Assembly: GCA_026122225.1 (NCBI GenBank)
Contig: JANEZZ010000807.1
Span: 310,001-374,000, forward strand
Direction of reading: 5' to 3'
Source of the DNA: Heloderma charlesbogerti
Taxonomy: Eukaryota > Chordata > Lepidosauria > Squamata > Helodermatidae
DNA: 64,000 bases
Part shown: in pieces, positions 25,201 through 37,200 of the stretch
Layout of the letters: every line of letters starts with the position of its first letter
Position numbering within the stretch: the stretch's first letter is position 1
Made by a program: the position numbers and the translations under genes
The notes under the pieces: generated by a model
Told to the model about the DNA's origin: nothing
What the model saw: only the letters and a program-made list of their open reading frames with translations
Database searches by the model: none

Positions 25201-28200
25201 GATGCCCACAGTTGCCCAAGGAGTGCTCAGCACTGCCACGAGCAGACTGCGCGCAGGGCTTCAGCCCCTCGTTGGAACAACAGCCAGCCTGCAGCCCCCA
25301 GCCTGGGTCACGCTGGGCCTCCCAGAGGGCAAAGGTCACCTCCGGCTGGTTTACTGGCTGCCACCCAATGCATGCAGCTTGTACCTGGATTTCATAAACA
25401 GGTTTGGAGGAAGGAATGGCAGCAAATTCTCTGTAGAGAAACTTCTTTTCAGGCAAAGACTGGAAGGATCAACGGAGAGGATTATGGGCGGGGAAGAGGC
25501 AGAGAAAAAGAGAATGAGCAGGCATGTGGCGAAGAGGGCAGGGGGCGGCCGGGCAGGAGGGGCTCCGTCGGAGCAGTGGCAAGTTTGGGCCCGCCCCTCC
25601 CCATCTGGTGCCCCACTGGCCGGCAGCACCGTTGGAGTGGGGGAGGGAGACTGAGTCTGGCTCGCTACTCTGGAGCCCGGTCTAGGCCATGGCCCCTGGG
25701 CCTGGCCCTGTGCCCCGGCCGGAGCGAGGGCTCTTTGGCTGGCTTCCTGCACAGCAAGTGCCTCGAAGCCCCTGACGCCTCACCGCAGCTGTTCCTGGCC
25801 CGGCTGAGGAAGGGCCGGGGGCGGCATGTGCGCCACAGCAGCCCTGGGCACAAGGCACGGGGCTGGCCGCAGCGTCAGGCAGCGAGAGAGCCCACCGCGC
25901 TGGAAAAGACGTCTCTGGGCCAGGACAACAGTAGATGCCACGGGCAGGCCTGCATGTGTCTCTCAGCATCTTCCTCAGAGCTGAGACACCGGGGCCGAAT
26001 GGCAGCAGCGGGAGAAAAAAGACAGGGAAGGGGCAGACAGGGAAGGGGGCAGCCCAGGCACACAGCAGTGAAGGGAGAGCAACACCCCGAGGCTGGGCAA
26101 ACGGGCTCCCGCATGGGCAAAGGGCCGGGCACGGCCTCCCTGCTCCTCCTGCTCAGCGGAAGGGAGCCCTGCAAGGCGCACCCCTCCCAGCAGCCACAGG
26201 GCCTGCCTGCCTCCCCAAGAGGGCCGCCCGGGGGTGGGCCCGCCTCCTACCAGCCTGCCTGGCGAAGTGACGATCTGGGAGCTGCATTCTGCAAAAGAGG
26301 AGGGGAGGGACGAGGATCAAGAAAAGCTTTGGCGGGGGTGGGTGTTTCTATGCACCCATTCTCCCCCCCCCCCCAATGAAATGAGCACAAGTTCCTGCTT
26401 ACAAGGGCAGGACACACCAGCTGAAATAAAGAGAGATACCGTCCAAGGGTGTTGGCGAGGGCGTGGGGGCTGGGGAGGGTGCCTCTGCCAGCTGCTCCAG
26501 CGTGCTGCGCTTCTTGCCCTCCTTGGATTTGGCAATCACCATCTGGGCTTTCAGCGCGTCCTGCTCCAAGGACTTCATTCTGTCCAGCGAAAAAGCAAGA
26601 GAAAGAAGGGGAGTGAGTGGGCCTGAGCCCCACGGCGGCCACACGTGCATCTGTCACCCCAGGGAACACCGCCCCTTCACTCAGCCCAGCTTGCAATCGC
26701 GGCGTGTCGTGCCCAGAGGCGGAGGCACCCCGGAGGCCACTGGCCAACGACCAACGAGGGGCAACGTCCCGCCCGTGCTCTGCGAGGAGGGGGCGGCAGG
26801 AGGCAGCGCAGGCTCCATCGGGTAGCACCTGTCAATGCCCAGGGGAGCGCCTGGCGCCCGCTGCCAAGGCAGCTGGTCCTTGGCGGGGCGCCGCACGGCA
26901 CTCCTTCCATGCTCCAGCCAGAGCACCGGGCTCCCCTCTGGACCTGGGAAGGGGCATCTCTGGAGCGGGCATCCTGCTCTGCACAATGGGGAGCGGGGGG
27001 AAGCTCTGCACACCTGGGTCGGCCTCTTGCAACAGCAGGGCCCTGGCCCGGCGCCTGCTGCCGGGCCTGGTACAGCCTCCTGGCCAGGTCCTGCTCATAC
27101 TGTTTAATGCTCTCTTCTAGAGTGGAAGAGCTGAGAAGGAGAGGAGGGAGACGCAGAGGTCACGGCAGGCAAGCGAGCAGAGAGAGAGAGAGAGAGAGAG
27201 AGAGTGACTGGGCAGCCACATGGGGAACGATGGGGACACCCAAGGCAGTTCCTGTGGGGCTGAGGGGAGGACGCAGCGGCCCCTGAGTGAGCCAGAGGAG
27301 CTGCCACACGTGCAGGGGAAAGAGGAGGGGAGGATGCCGACGGCCGCCTTGAAGTTGCCCAACAGGCACCGTCAGCTCAGCGAAAAGGAGTGAGCAGGGC
27401 AGAGCGTTTCACCCGTAAAGGCAGCCAAAAAACCATTTAAAATGGCTTAAACAAATGAGTCAGTAGAGTGAGCTCATGAGGGGCCATGTCCGTGCAAGGG
27501 GAGTCCGCCAGCACCTACGCTATGTGCCGCAGAGGCCGTGCTGATGTGCGACTCCCATGCACTGAGGCCGGGGGAGCCCTGGCATCTGCCCATGGCCCTG
27601 TGGGGAGAGGGAGCCTCCCAGCCCCTCCTCAGGCTCTCCCCGCAAGGCAAGAGGAAGCTGGCTGCAAGATCACTGCTGAGAGTGCCAAGGGACTTGCTGG
27701 CTTCAGCAACTGGCACTGAATGACAGGCCCAGGGGCTGGGACCATTCGGGGGCAGCGGGTTCCCTTTCCTCCAACCTGTCGAAATGGCACTGCCTCAGCC
27801 TGAAGCACACTTGCCTGAGGCAGCCCCTTGCACCAGAGGCTGTCAAGGGGGACAAGAATTTTCAGAGTTGGAAGGTACCCCAGAGATCATCTAGTCTAAC
27901 CACCTGGTCAAGGCAGAGTGCAGCTACAGCCTCCCTGAGAGGGGGCTGTCCAGCCACTGCTAAAATACCTCCAGTGAAGGAGAACCCCCCGCCTCCCAAG
28001 GCTGTCTGTCCTACTGCCCAACAGCTCTCCCTATCAGTCCTAACGTTAAGCCAGAATCTCCTTCCCTACAATTTCCACCCGATGACTCTGGTCCTGCCCT
28101 TGGGAGCAACAGAGATCAACCCTGCATGGCTGCCTTTCAGATATCTGAAGGCTACAAGCATGTCTCCATCTTCTCTGCTCCAGGTTAAACACAGCCAGTT

Positions 28201-31200
28201 CTTTCAGCCATTTCTCACAGGACTTGGTTTCCAGGCTGCCTCACCACCCTGGCCACACTTCTCTGGACATGCTCATTTGCCACTGTACTTAAAATGTGGC
28301 ACCTAGAACTGGGCACAACCCTTCACATGTACCCTGACTAGCACAGAACATAGTGGAACGCTTATTTCCCATGATCTGAACACCACGCTTTTGCTAATGC
28401 AGCGCAAGATTGCGTTTGCTTTCTTAGCAGCTGCATCACACTCCTGGCTCACATTCAGCTTGTGATCCACAAAGGCAGTTCCGTCCTTGGTTTCCCACAT
28501 CGTAGACTTGCACCTTTGATTTCGCTTGCTTGTAGCTCAATGCAAGGCTTTATGTTTACCCCTATTGAACTTAATCTTTGTTTCAAGCCCAGTGTTCCAG
28601 GCACAGCTGGCCCTTCCATGAGCTACAGGGGCTCTCCTGCCTCAAGCAGTGGGTTCCATGTGGACCCCCCCGGACTGCATGCCCCCCCCGCTCCAGAGAG
28701 CCCTGTTGGGCATTCTCCTGCTGTGGGAAAGGAGTTGGCATGGCAATCTGGCGAGGCCGTCGCCACCCACCCTGTGTTTCCCCCCAGAGCTTGCGGTCAC
28801 CTCAGAGTAAGGCACGGGGTGGGTGGAGGCTCCGCTGAGGTGTGCCAGCCTCTCTCTTCCCGTGGCAGATGCCACGGGAAGAGAGGGGCCAGGGCAGCTC
28901 TCTGGGACGGTGGGCTGATGCCATACGCCGAGAAATCCTCGAAGGGAGGCCTCGCCCCACCTGGTGCTCCAGACAGCTGCGCCAGCTGCTCTCTTGCCAC
29001 AGCAAAGGGCGCGCCAGCTGCTCGATGCCTCACTCTCAAGGCAGAGCAGCCAGAGCGGCTCCCCAAAGCACAGCCCAAGTATCTTGTGGCGAGGGGTCCT
29101 TCCCGAGAACAAGGCACTGGCTGGGAGGCGGCACTGGAGGGGGCTGGTGCTGCCTTGGCACAGGCAGTCTCCAGGGCTGCCTGTGGCCACAGCCTCATTG
29201 TCGGGAAGGGCCCTTCACCGCGAGGCACTGCGGGAGAGGCCTGCACCATGCTGGCACCACAGCTGCCGCCAGACGGGAGCGAGCGGGGCGGTCGCTGCCA
29301 CTGCCACCATAACCACCCCCAGGAGGAAAGGCGGGGTGGCTGACACCACTAGTGCCACCATGGGACGGGGGAGGAGGAGGGGCCATGGCAGAAGGCCTTG
29401 CACAGGCCCTGGCGCGAGCCCGTCAAGACTCTTTTGGACCTTGATCCCGCCTTCTACGGGGTGTGGGCTCTTGCCCCGAGCTTCGCATCCTCTGCAAATT
29501 TGATAAGCAACCCCTCTACACCCTCATCCAAGTCATTTGGGAAGATGCTGAACAGCACTGGGCCTGGGACAGAGCCCCATGGCACTCCACTCGAGAGCCC
29601 CCTCCAGGAGAATGCTGGACCATTCATCAGCACTCCCGGAATATGCTTGCTCAGCCAGCTGTGCTTCCGCTGAACTGTCGTCTTGCCCAACCCAGACTGT
29701 GTCATGTCAACAAGGACATCACGGGGAACCTTGCCAAAGGCTTTGCTGAAATCATGATATACTATGTCCACAACATTCCCACGATCCACCAAACTAGTAA
29801 CTATAAAAAAAAAGAGATAAGGTTAGTCTGGCATGACGTATTCCTGGCAACCCATGTCGACTCATACTAATCAGTGCATTATGTTCTCGATGCCGAGGAT
29901 GCCAGTTTAGAGCCTTCAGGAAGGGTGTTGCCTGATGCCTCTAGGAGCTGCTTGAAATGAGGAGCGGCAGGCCATCAATACGATTGCTCCCAAGTGTCCT
30001 TCACCTCATCATAGAGCTGTACCAGCTCCTTGGTATTCTGAAGAGAAGGGATGATGAAATGCTTGGGCCAGCAATAAGATTGCAAACAGCGGAAGACCCA
30101 TAGCAGATATGACCGAACACAAGTGAGAACGCATCTTTGGGCTTATTCCGTGGCGGTGATGGCAGTGAAAAAATCATATTTATCACCACCATAGCGTCTG
30201 CAAAATGTCATCCATTGGCACTGTATGTGAGAACTGCCACCCCATCACTAATATCCCCTTTAGGGGCAAGGTGCTTGAGCGCATGGTGGCTGGGCAGCTT
30301 CAGACGTGCTTGGAAGACACTGATTATCTGGACTGATTTCAGTCTGGTTTCAGGCTAGAACAGGCATTGAAACGGCCTTGGCTGCTCTGTCTGACGACCT
30401 TCTCTGGGTCAGAGGAGGGCCACCCTGTCAGGGGGAGTGTTAAAGTCAGGGGGAGTGTTATCCTGTTGATCCTCCTGGATCTCACAGCGGCCTTTGACAC
30501 CATTGATCATGGTGCTTTACTGGATCGGCTGTGCAAGGTGGGAGTTGGGGGCACTGTGCTGCAGTGGTTCCGCTCCTACCTGCAGGCCAAATTCCGGAGA
30601 GTGGTATTGGGGGATTCCCGTTCTGGCTATTAAGCTGTGGGGTGCCACAGGGTTTCCGTTCTATCGCCCATGCTGTTCAACATCGATATGAAGGCATTGG
30701 GTGAGGTCACTAGGAATTTGGGGGTGGGATGTCACCAGAACGCTGATGATGCTCAGCTCTATTTCTCCTTGTCGTTGGAGTCAGCTGTGGCGGTGTAGGT
30801 GCTGGACCAGTGCCTGGAGGCTATAATGGGCTGGATGAGGGCCACTAAACTGAAGCTAAATTCTGACAAGACTGAAGCTCTGTGGATTGGTGGTTCCCGA
30901 GTTTGGGAATTGGGTAAGCGACCTGTCCTGGATGGGGTTGCACTCCCCCTGAAGGAGCAGGTGTGTAGCTTGGGAATACTCCTACATCCATTCCTGTTGC
31001 TGATCCACCAGCTACGGCCTTTCCTGGACAGGCATAACCTAGCCACAGTAGTGCACGCGCTGGTAACTTCCCGATTAGCCTATTGCAATGCGCTTTACAT
31101 GGCGCTGCCCTTCAAGATGACTCAGAAGTTGCAGCTAGTGCAAAATGCAGCAACTGGACTGCTGACCGGAATACCTCATAAAAACCATATAACACCAGTT

Positions 31201-34200
31201 TTAAAGGAACTGAACTGGCTGCCAATACGCTTCCGGTCGGAATTCAAGGTCCTGGTGATGACATTTAATGTCCTAAGTGTCTTGGGACCTTGATATTTGA
31301 GGGTCCACCTCTCCCTATATATATGGCTGCCTGAGGACAGAGCTCTGTTGGAGAGGCCCTCCTCTGCGTCCCACCAGTGCGAGACATACACTATGGAGGG
31401 GCATGGGAGAGGACCTTCTCTGCAGTGGCGCCTGGCTGTGGAATGCCCTCCCCTTGGAGGCCCGATTGTAAAGACCTTGGTTTTGTTTCAGTGAAAAGTT
31501 AAAACATGGCTTTTCACCAAAGCCTTTGAGGGCTAACTGAGTTCCCTAAAGTTGCACACACTTTTAACCATTTTATTGTTTTAGATTTTCTAATTGGTAT
31601 TAGCTTGTTTAATGGTTTGGTATGATTTTAGCTGTTTACATTATTGTTTTATACCATTTAGACTGATTTTATCTGTATGCTGCCCTGAGATCTTAATGAT
31701 ATAGGGCGGGATACAAATGTTTTACATAAATAAATAATCCAGCGGAGCCTTGTCCAGTGGTGAGGGGCCTATCTGTGTAGGCCCAGATGGCAGAACCTTC
31801 TAAGGCTTACTGCGACTTGGCATGACGTTTTGCAGATAACCTGCCCACCTCTGTACCGACTTAGATGCTACAATTTTGACAGAGTCAGAGATGGATGAAA
31901 CCAGAACGCTGCCTGGCCGTATCATTATGGATACTTTTCAGTTTGAGAATGAAGCATGCGCTGCATGTATTCTCAATCCTTGCCCATCCTGATTATTGAA
32001 ACCAGCCAGGGCTGGGATGGAAACAGGGACCTCCAAGGCGGTGAACACTTCAACAAGGGTTTGGTCCCTACTACCCTTTAAGAGGCAGTGGTTAGACCGT
32101 TAATAAAGAAATCACATTTTGACCCAGTGATTTGGACTTGAAGGACTTCTAGGCCCCTTCCAACCCTAATATTCTACGATTTAGCACAATTATCACCCAG
32201 GTTCTAATCTTCCAATCTTGAGCAAGGTGCTAGAGCATGTGGTGGCCTCTCAACACCAGATGACATTGGAGGAAACTGATTATTTTGATCTCGTTCAATC
32301 CAACTTCAGGCCTGGTTTTGGGACAGAAGCAGCCCTGGTTGCCCTGGTGGACGACTTACACAGGACAGCGGATGTGGAAAAAGCAGCCCTATTGGTTCCC
32401 CTGGATCTCTAAGTGGCTTTCAATGCTATGGATATGGTATCCTTATGGATGGCCTAGCTGTGATGGGCCTTGTAGGCATGGTGCGACAGTGCCTCTGGTA
32501 CTTCCTAAGAATCAGAAGGTGGTGCTGGGGGACTTCTGTTACATCCCATGGAGATATTTTTTAAATACAATAAGCAGTATATAGGTCTGTTAAATAAATA
32601 AAGGGCTGGTTGCTTTTGGGGTGCTTCAGGGTCCATCCTCTCCGCCATGCTTCTCAACATCTACATGAAACCAGAGAGAGAAGTCAACAGTGGATGGAAA
32701 CCCAGGTTAGAGCTCACTTTACAGCCTGATTTGTCTGCCACCATTGCATCTGCTCAGAGTTCTCCAATGGAGTTTGCCGAGTGGTCAAAGGGCTATCACA
32801 ACTGGGGATCAAGGAGAGAGGAGACCACTCAGAGGTCCATTGTGACCAGTGTACCAGATGCTTCGCAGATGAAATTGCTCTTGGCCATTAAGAAAGTACA
32901 GAGAGCCCTGCTGGATCAGATCAATGTCCATCTAGCCCAGCACTCTGTTCACACAGTGCCAAACTAGATGCCCATGGGAAACCCACAAGCAGGACATGAG
33001 TGCAAAAGCACCCTCCTGCCCATGTTCCCCAGCAGCTGGTGTACAGAGGCATACTGCCTCTGATCCTGGAGGTAGCATAGAGCCATCCGGACCAGTAGCC
33101 ACTGATGTCCTCCATGAAGTTATCTAACCCCGTGATGGCTTAGCAGGGATCGCTGAGGCCCACCCTGCCCGAGGGGCCCCACTGAAGCTGCTCCTCTCCT
33201 GAGGCCACTCACCTCTCAGCCAAAGCAGTGAGGGGAGCAGCCAACAGGCTGTCTGGGAGCAGCAGCACATGGGGGGAGGCCAGGCAAGCCGCTGTGGCTA
33301 CTGCGCAGCGCGTCCCGGAAGCAGCAGGGAGATGCTGCTCCGCTGGCCAGAGTCCTGGGGGTGGGGCTGCTCCAGGAGAGTGCACTTAAGGAGGCAGCGC
33401 TTAGGCAGAGGAGGGAGGACACACAGAAGACAGAGGACACGCTGACTGAAGGCCGACAAGATGCTGAGGATTTGGAGGAGGAAGAGAAAGCGAAGCCATG
33501 CGGAGGACAAAGGCCACAGGCAAGACAAGGACCAGACGACGGAGGTGTTTCCACCCCTAGCCTAATTCCTGCAGCTGCTAGTGTGGTGGGGAGAGGAATA
33601 AGTGCCAGCAGGGGCTGTGCCGACGGGGAAAGGGACGGGCTGGAGAACCAGGCACTGACCTGGCAGAAGGAATGGAGCCCAAGGCTGCAGGAGGCGGGAG
33701 ACGTGGCCGAAGAGCTGGCTCGGCTCCAGAGTGGGAAAACCCTTGGGCAGACGGCCCGGGCAGCCTGACCCATATCCTGGGAAACTGCCCATCTCCCTCT
33801 TTGGCGGAGGTGTGAGAGTGGGGTTAGAGAAGCCTGTCCCGAGGAGCCACTCCAGGGGGAGGGCCGGGCAAAAGAACCCCTGGCGTCAGAGCTCATTTCC
33901 CCCACAGACTTGGAAGACAGTGAGAAGGGAGGAGCTTATCTGCCCACGAGCCGAGAGGCTCGACTTCAGAGAGACCTGGCTGCGAGGGACTTCGCTGTGG
34001 CGGTTCGCTGGCTTGGCAGCGTATATTCTGGTTGTGTGGACTGTCAGTGATCAAACTTGTCACCTTTTGAGTAATAAATTTACGTTTCAGCAAGAGGTTG
34101 TGGTCACATGAACTATGGAAGCAATGGAACAAGGGGGATTTGATGTGGCCCTTCCAATGGACCCGCCGACAACCCCCTTTTTAAAGCCATCCAAATTGGT

Positions 34201-37200
34201 GGCCATCACTACCTCCTGTGGTAGCAAACTCCATACTTTAACTACACGCTGTGTGAAGAAGTCCTTCCTTTAATCTGTCCTGAATCTCCCCCCAATCAGC
34301 TTCATGGGATGACCACGGCTGGAGTTCCAGTATTATGAGAGAAGGAGAAAAATGGCTCCCTCTCCACTTGCTCAACACTATAAATAATTTTGTACATCTC
34401 TATCATGTCTCCCCATACTTGTCTTGTCTCCAAGCTAAACAGTCCCAGCTGCTCTAACCTTCCCTCACAGGGGAGTAGCTCCAGCCCCTTGATCATCTTA
34501 GTTGCCCTTTTTTACACTTTTTCCAACTCTACAATACCTTTTTTAGGTGTGGTGACCACAACTGTACAAAGTATTCTAAGTGTGGTCAGACCATATATTT
34601 GTATAAAGGCAATATGATATTGGCAGTTTAATTCTTTCCTAATTATGCCTAACATGGAATTTGCCTTTTTTACAACAGCTGTCCTCCACAACCCCAAGAT
34701 CTCTTTCCTGGCTGGTCATTGCTAGCTCAGATCCCATCAGGTTATACTTGAAGTTGGGATTTGTTGCCCCAACGTGCATCACTCTAAACTTGCTTAGCTG
34801 AACTGCATTTGCCATTTGGATGCCCATTCTCCCACCATGGAGAGAGCCTTTTGGAGCTCCTCACAGTTCCTTTTTGTTTTAACCACCATAAATAATTTGT
34901 TGTAGTCAGCAAACTTGGCCACTCCACTTGCTGTTGTTCAGTCATTAAGTTGTGTCTGACTCTTCGTGACCCCATGGACCATAGCACGCCAGGCCTTCCT
35001 GTCCTCCGCTCTCTCCCGGAGTGTGCTCAAGTTCATTGGCTACTCCACTACTCCCCGCTAATTCCAGATCACTTATGAACAGGTTGAAAAGTGCTGGTCC
35101 CAATTGTCAGGATTGGCCTCAGGCTCCCTGTGGAGGCCAAAGATTCTGAATCCAATTCAGAGGCAGAGTTAGGAGGAGACAAGTTGGGTCAGAGAGCAGG
35201 GAGGAGATTCACCAGGAGACTCCAGGAGTCCAGGAAGAATCTTCCCAAGGGCATGACGATAACCATAGAATCATAGAATAGTTAGGGCTGGAAGGAGCCT
35301 ACAAGACCATAGAGTCCAACCCCCTGCTCAGTGCAGGAATCCAGGTCAAAGCATCCCTGACAGATGGCTGTCCAGCCTCGTCTTGAACGCCTCCAGTTGT
35401 CAGGGTGGACACTGAGCCCATAGAATCCCAGAGTAGTTCTGATTCTGAGGAAGAGGAGCGTGCTCCTCTTTCCCAGGGCCAACAGCTGACGGAGATTCCT
35501 CCCACCAGCATTCCTAGCTTAGATAGCAGTCCTGGGAATGACAGAGCGCGGGAAGCAGACTTGATGGACGCGTGACGCCGATGCAGAGAGCGGCGCCAAA
35601 TGGAGGGTGCAGAAAGGAGGCGTAGTGCCTGGTTGGCATGCAAACAACGGCTGCGCCCAGAGGATCCAAGGGAAATGGGGAGGGACTCTCCCAAGTCCTT
35701 AAGTTCAGGGGTCTGCCAGTAATTCCCTTTCAAACGGGGACCAACTGTTCCAACGTAGGGCATAGGTACTCAGCTGCTCATATCTAGTTGCTAACAGTAG
35801 AGTTGTTAAGTTGTAAAAGAGGAATAAAGCTTTGAAAAGAATCCATTTGTCTGTGTCTGGACTTGGCTACTGGATTAGACTGAGAGAGGCCCACCACCGC
35901 CCTAGGGAATGGGTTCCATTGCCGTATTGCTCCAACAGTCAGGAAGTTTTCCCCATGTTCAGCCGGAATCTGGCTTCCTATCACTTGAGCCCATTATTCT
36001 GTGTCCTGCACTCTGGGATGACTGAGATCCTGGCCTTCCTCTCTGTGACAACCTTTCAAGTACTTGAAGAGCACGATCGTATCTCCACTCAGTCTTCTCC
36101 TCTCAAGACTAAACATGCCCAGTTCTTTCTGTCTCTCCTCATAGGGTTTTGTTTCCAGTCCCCTGATCATCTTTGTTGCCCTCCCCTGAACCCTCCCCAG
36201 CTTGTCCGCATCCTTCCTAAAGCGTGGCGCCCAGAACTGGACACAGTACTCCAGATGAGGCCTAACCAGTGCTGAGTAGAGGGGAACTAGTACTTCCCGG
36301 GATTTGGAAGCTATTCTTCTATTAATGCAGCCCCAAACAGCATTTGCCTTTTTTGCAGCCACATCACATTGTTGGCTCATGTTCAGCTTCTGATCTACAA
36401 CAATTCCAAGATCCTTCTCGCTTGTAGTACTGTTGAGCCACGTATCCCCATCTCATAACTGTGCATTTGCTTTTTTTTTTCCTTGGTGCAGAACCTGGCA
36501 TTTATCCCTTATTAAATTTCATTCTGTTGTTTTCTGCCCAGCGCTCCAGTCTATCAAGATCACTTTGAATTCTGTTTCTGTCTTCCAAAGTATTAGCTAT
36601 CCCACCCAATTTTGTGTCATCTGCAAATTTCATAAACATTCCCTGCACCTCCTCCTCCAAGTCATTAATACAAATGTTGACGAACACTGGGCCCAGGACT
36701 GAGCCCCGCTTGTACCCCATTTGTTACCTCTCCCCAGACTGAGAAGATCCCACTGATAAGCAACCTCTGAGTTCGATTCTGTAGCCAAGTGTGGATCCAC
36801 CTGAGAGTTGTTTCATTTAGCCCACTTTGAGCTAGTTTGCTCATCAAGAGATCATGGGGCAGTTCAGCTTTGCTGAATTCAAGGTATATGATGTCCACAG
36901 CATTCCCACAGTCCACAAGGGAGGTGACCTAATCCAAAACTGAGACCAGATTCGTCTGGCAGGATTTGTTCTTGACAAAGCTGTGTTGGCTTTGAGTAAT
37001 CACTGCATTGTTTTGAAGATGCTCACAGACTGATTGCTGTATATAATCAGCAAAATTAATCTCCTCCAGAATTTTCCCAAGGACTGATGTCTGACTGACT
37101 GGTCTGTAGTTCCCAGGTTTCTCCTTTTTGCCCTTTTTGAAGAAAGGGACAACATTTGCCCTCTGGACAAGCAGATCCCTCCAATCATCTGGCACTTCAC

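Noticed and set aside
25372..26379. 335-codon forward open frame
   Set aside because: Antisense to SCRIB exons w20 and w21 and their introns, with no domain; explained by GC content.
26440..26579. Direct joining of w19 to w21
   Set aside because: Phases do not match (1 versus 0) and the join would give an early stop; the 38-bp exon w20 restores the frame and matches the human TSPGRL.
28852..28885. Hairpin as a microRNA precursor
   Set aside because: The 2-base loop and 16-bp stem are too short for Drosha/Dicer processing.
28462..29343. 293-codon forward frame
   Set aside because: It crosses from CR1 sequence into the GC-rich insert, so it cannot be an ancestral gene.
33216..33905. 229-codon reverse frame in the LTR-like insert
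   Set aside because: Serine/alanine/cysteine-rich, low-complexity sequence with no known domain; treated as compositional.
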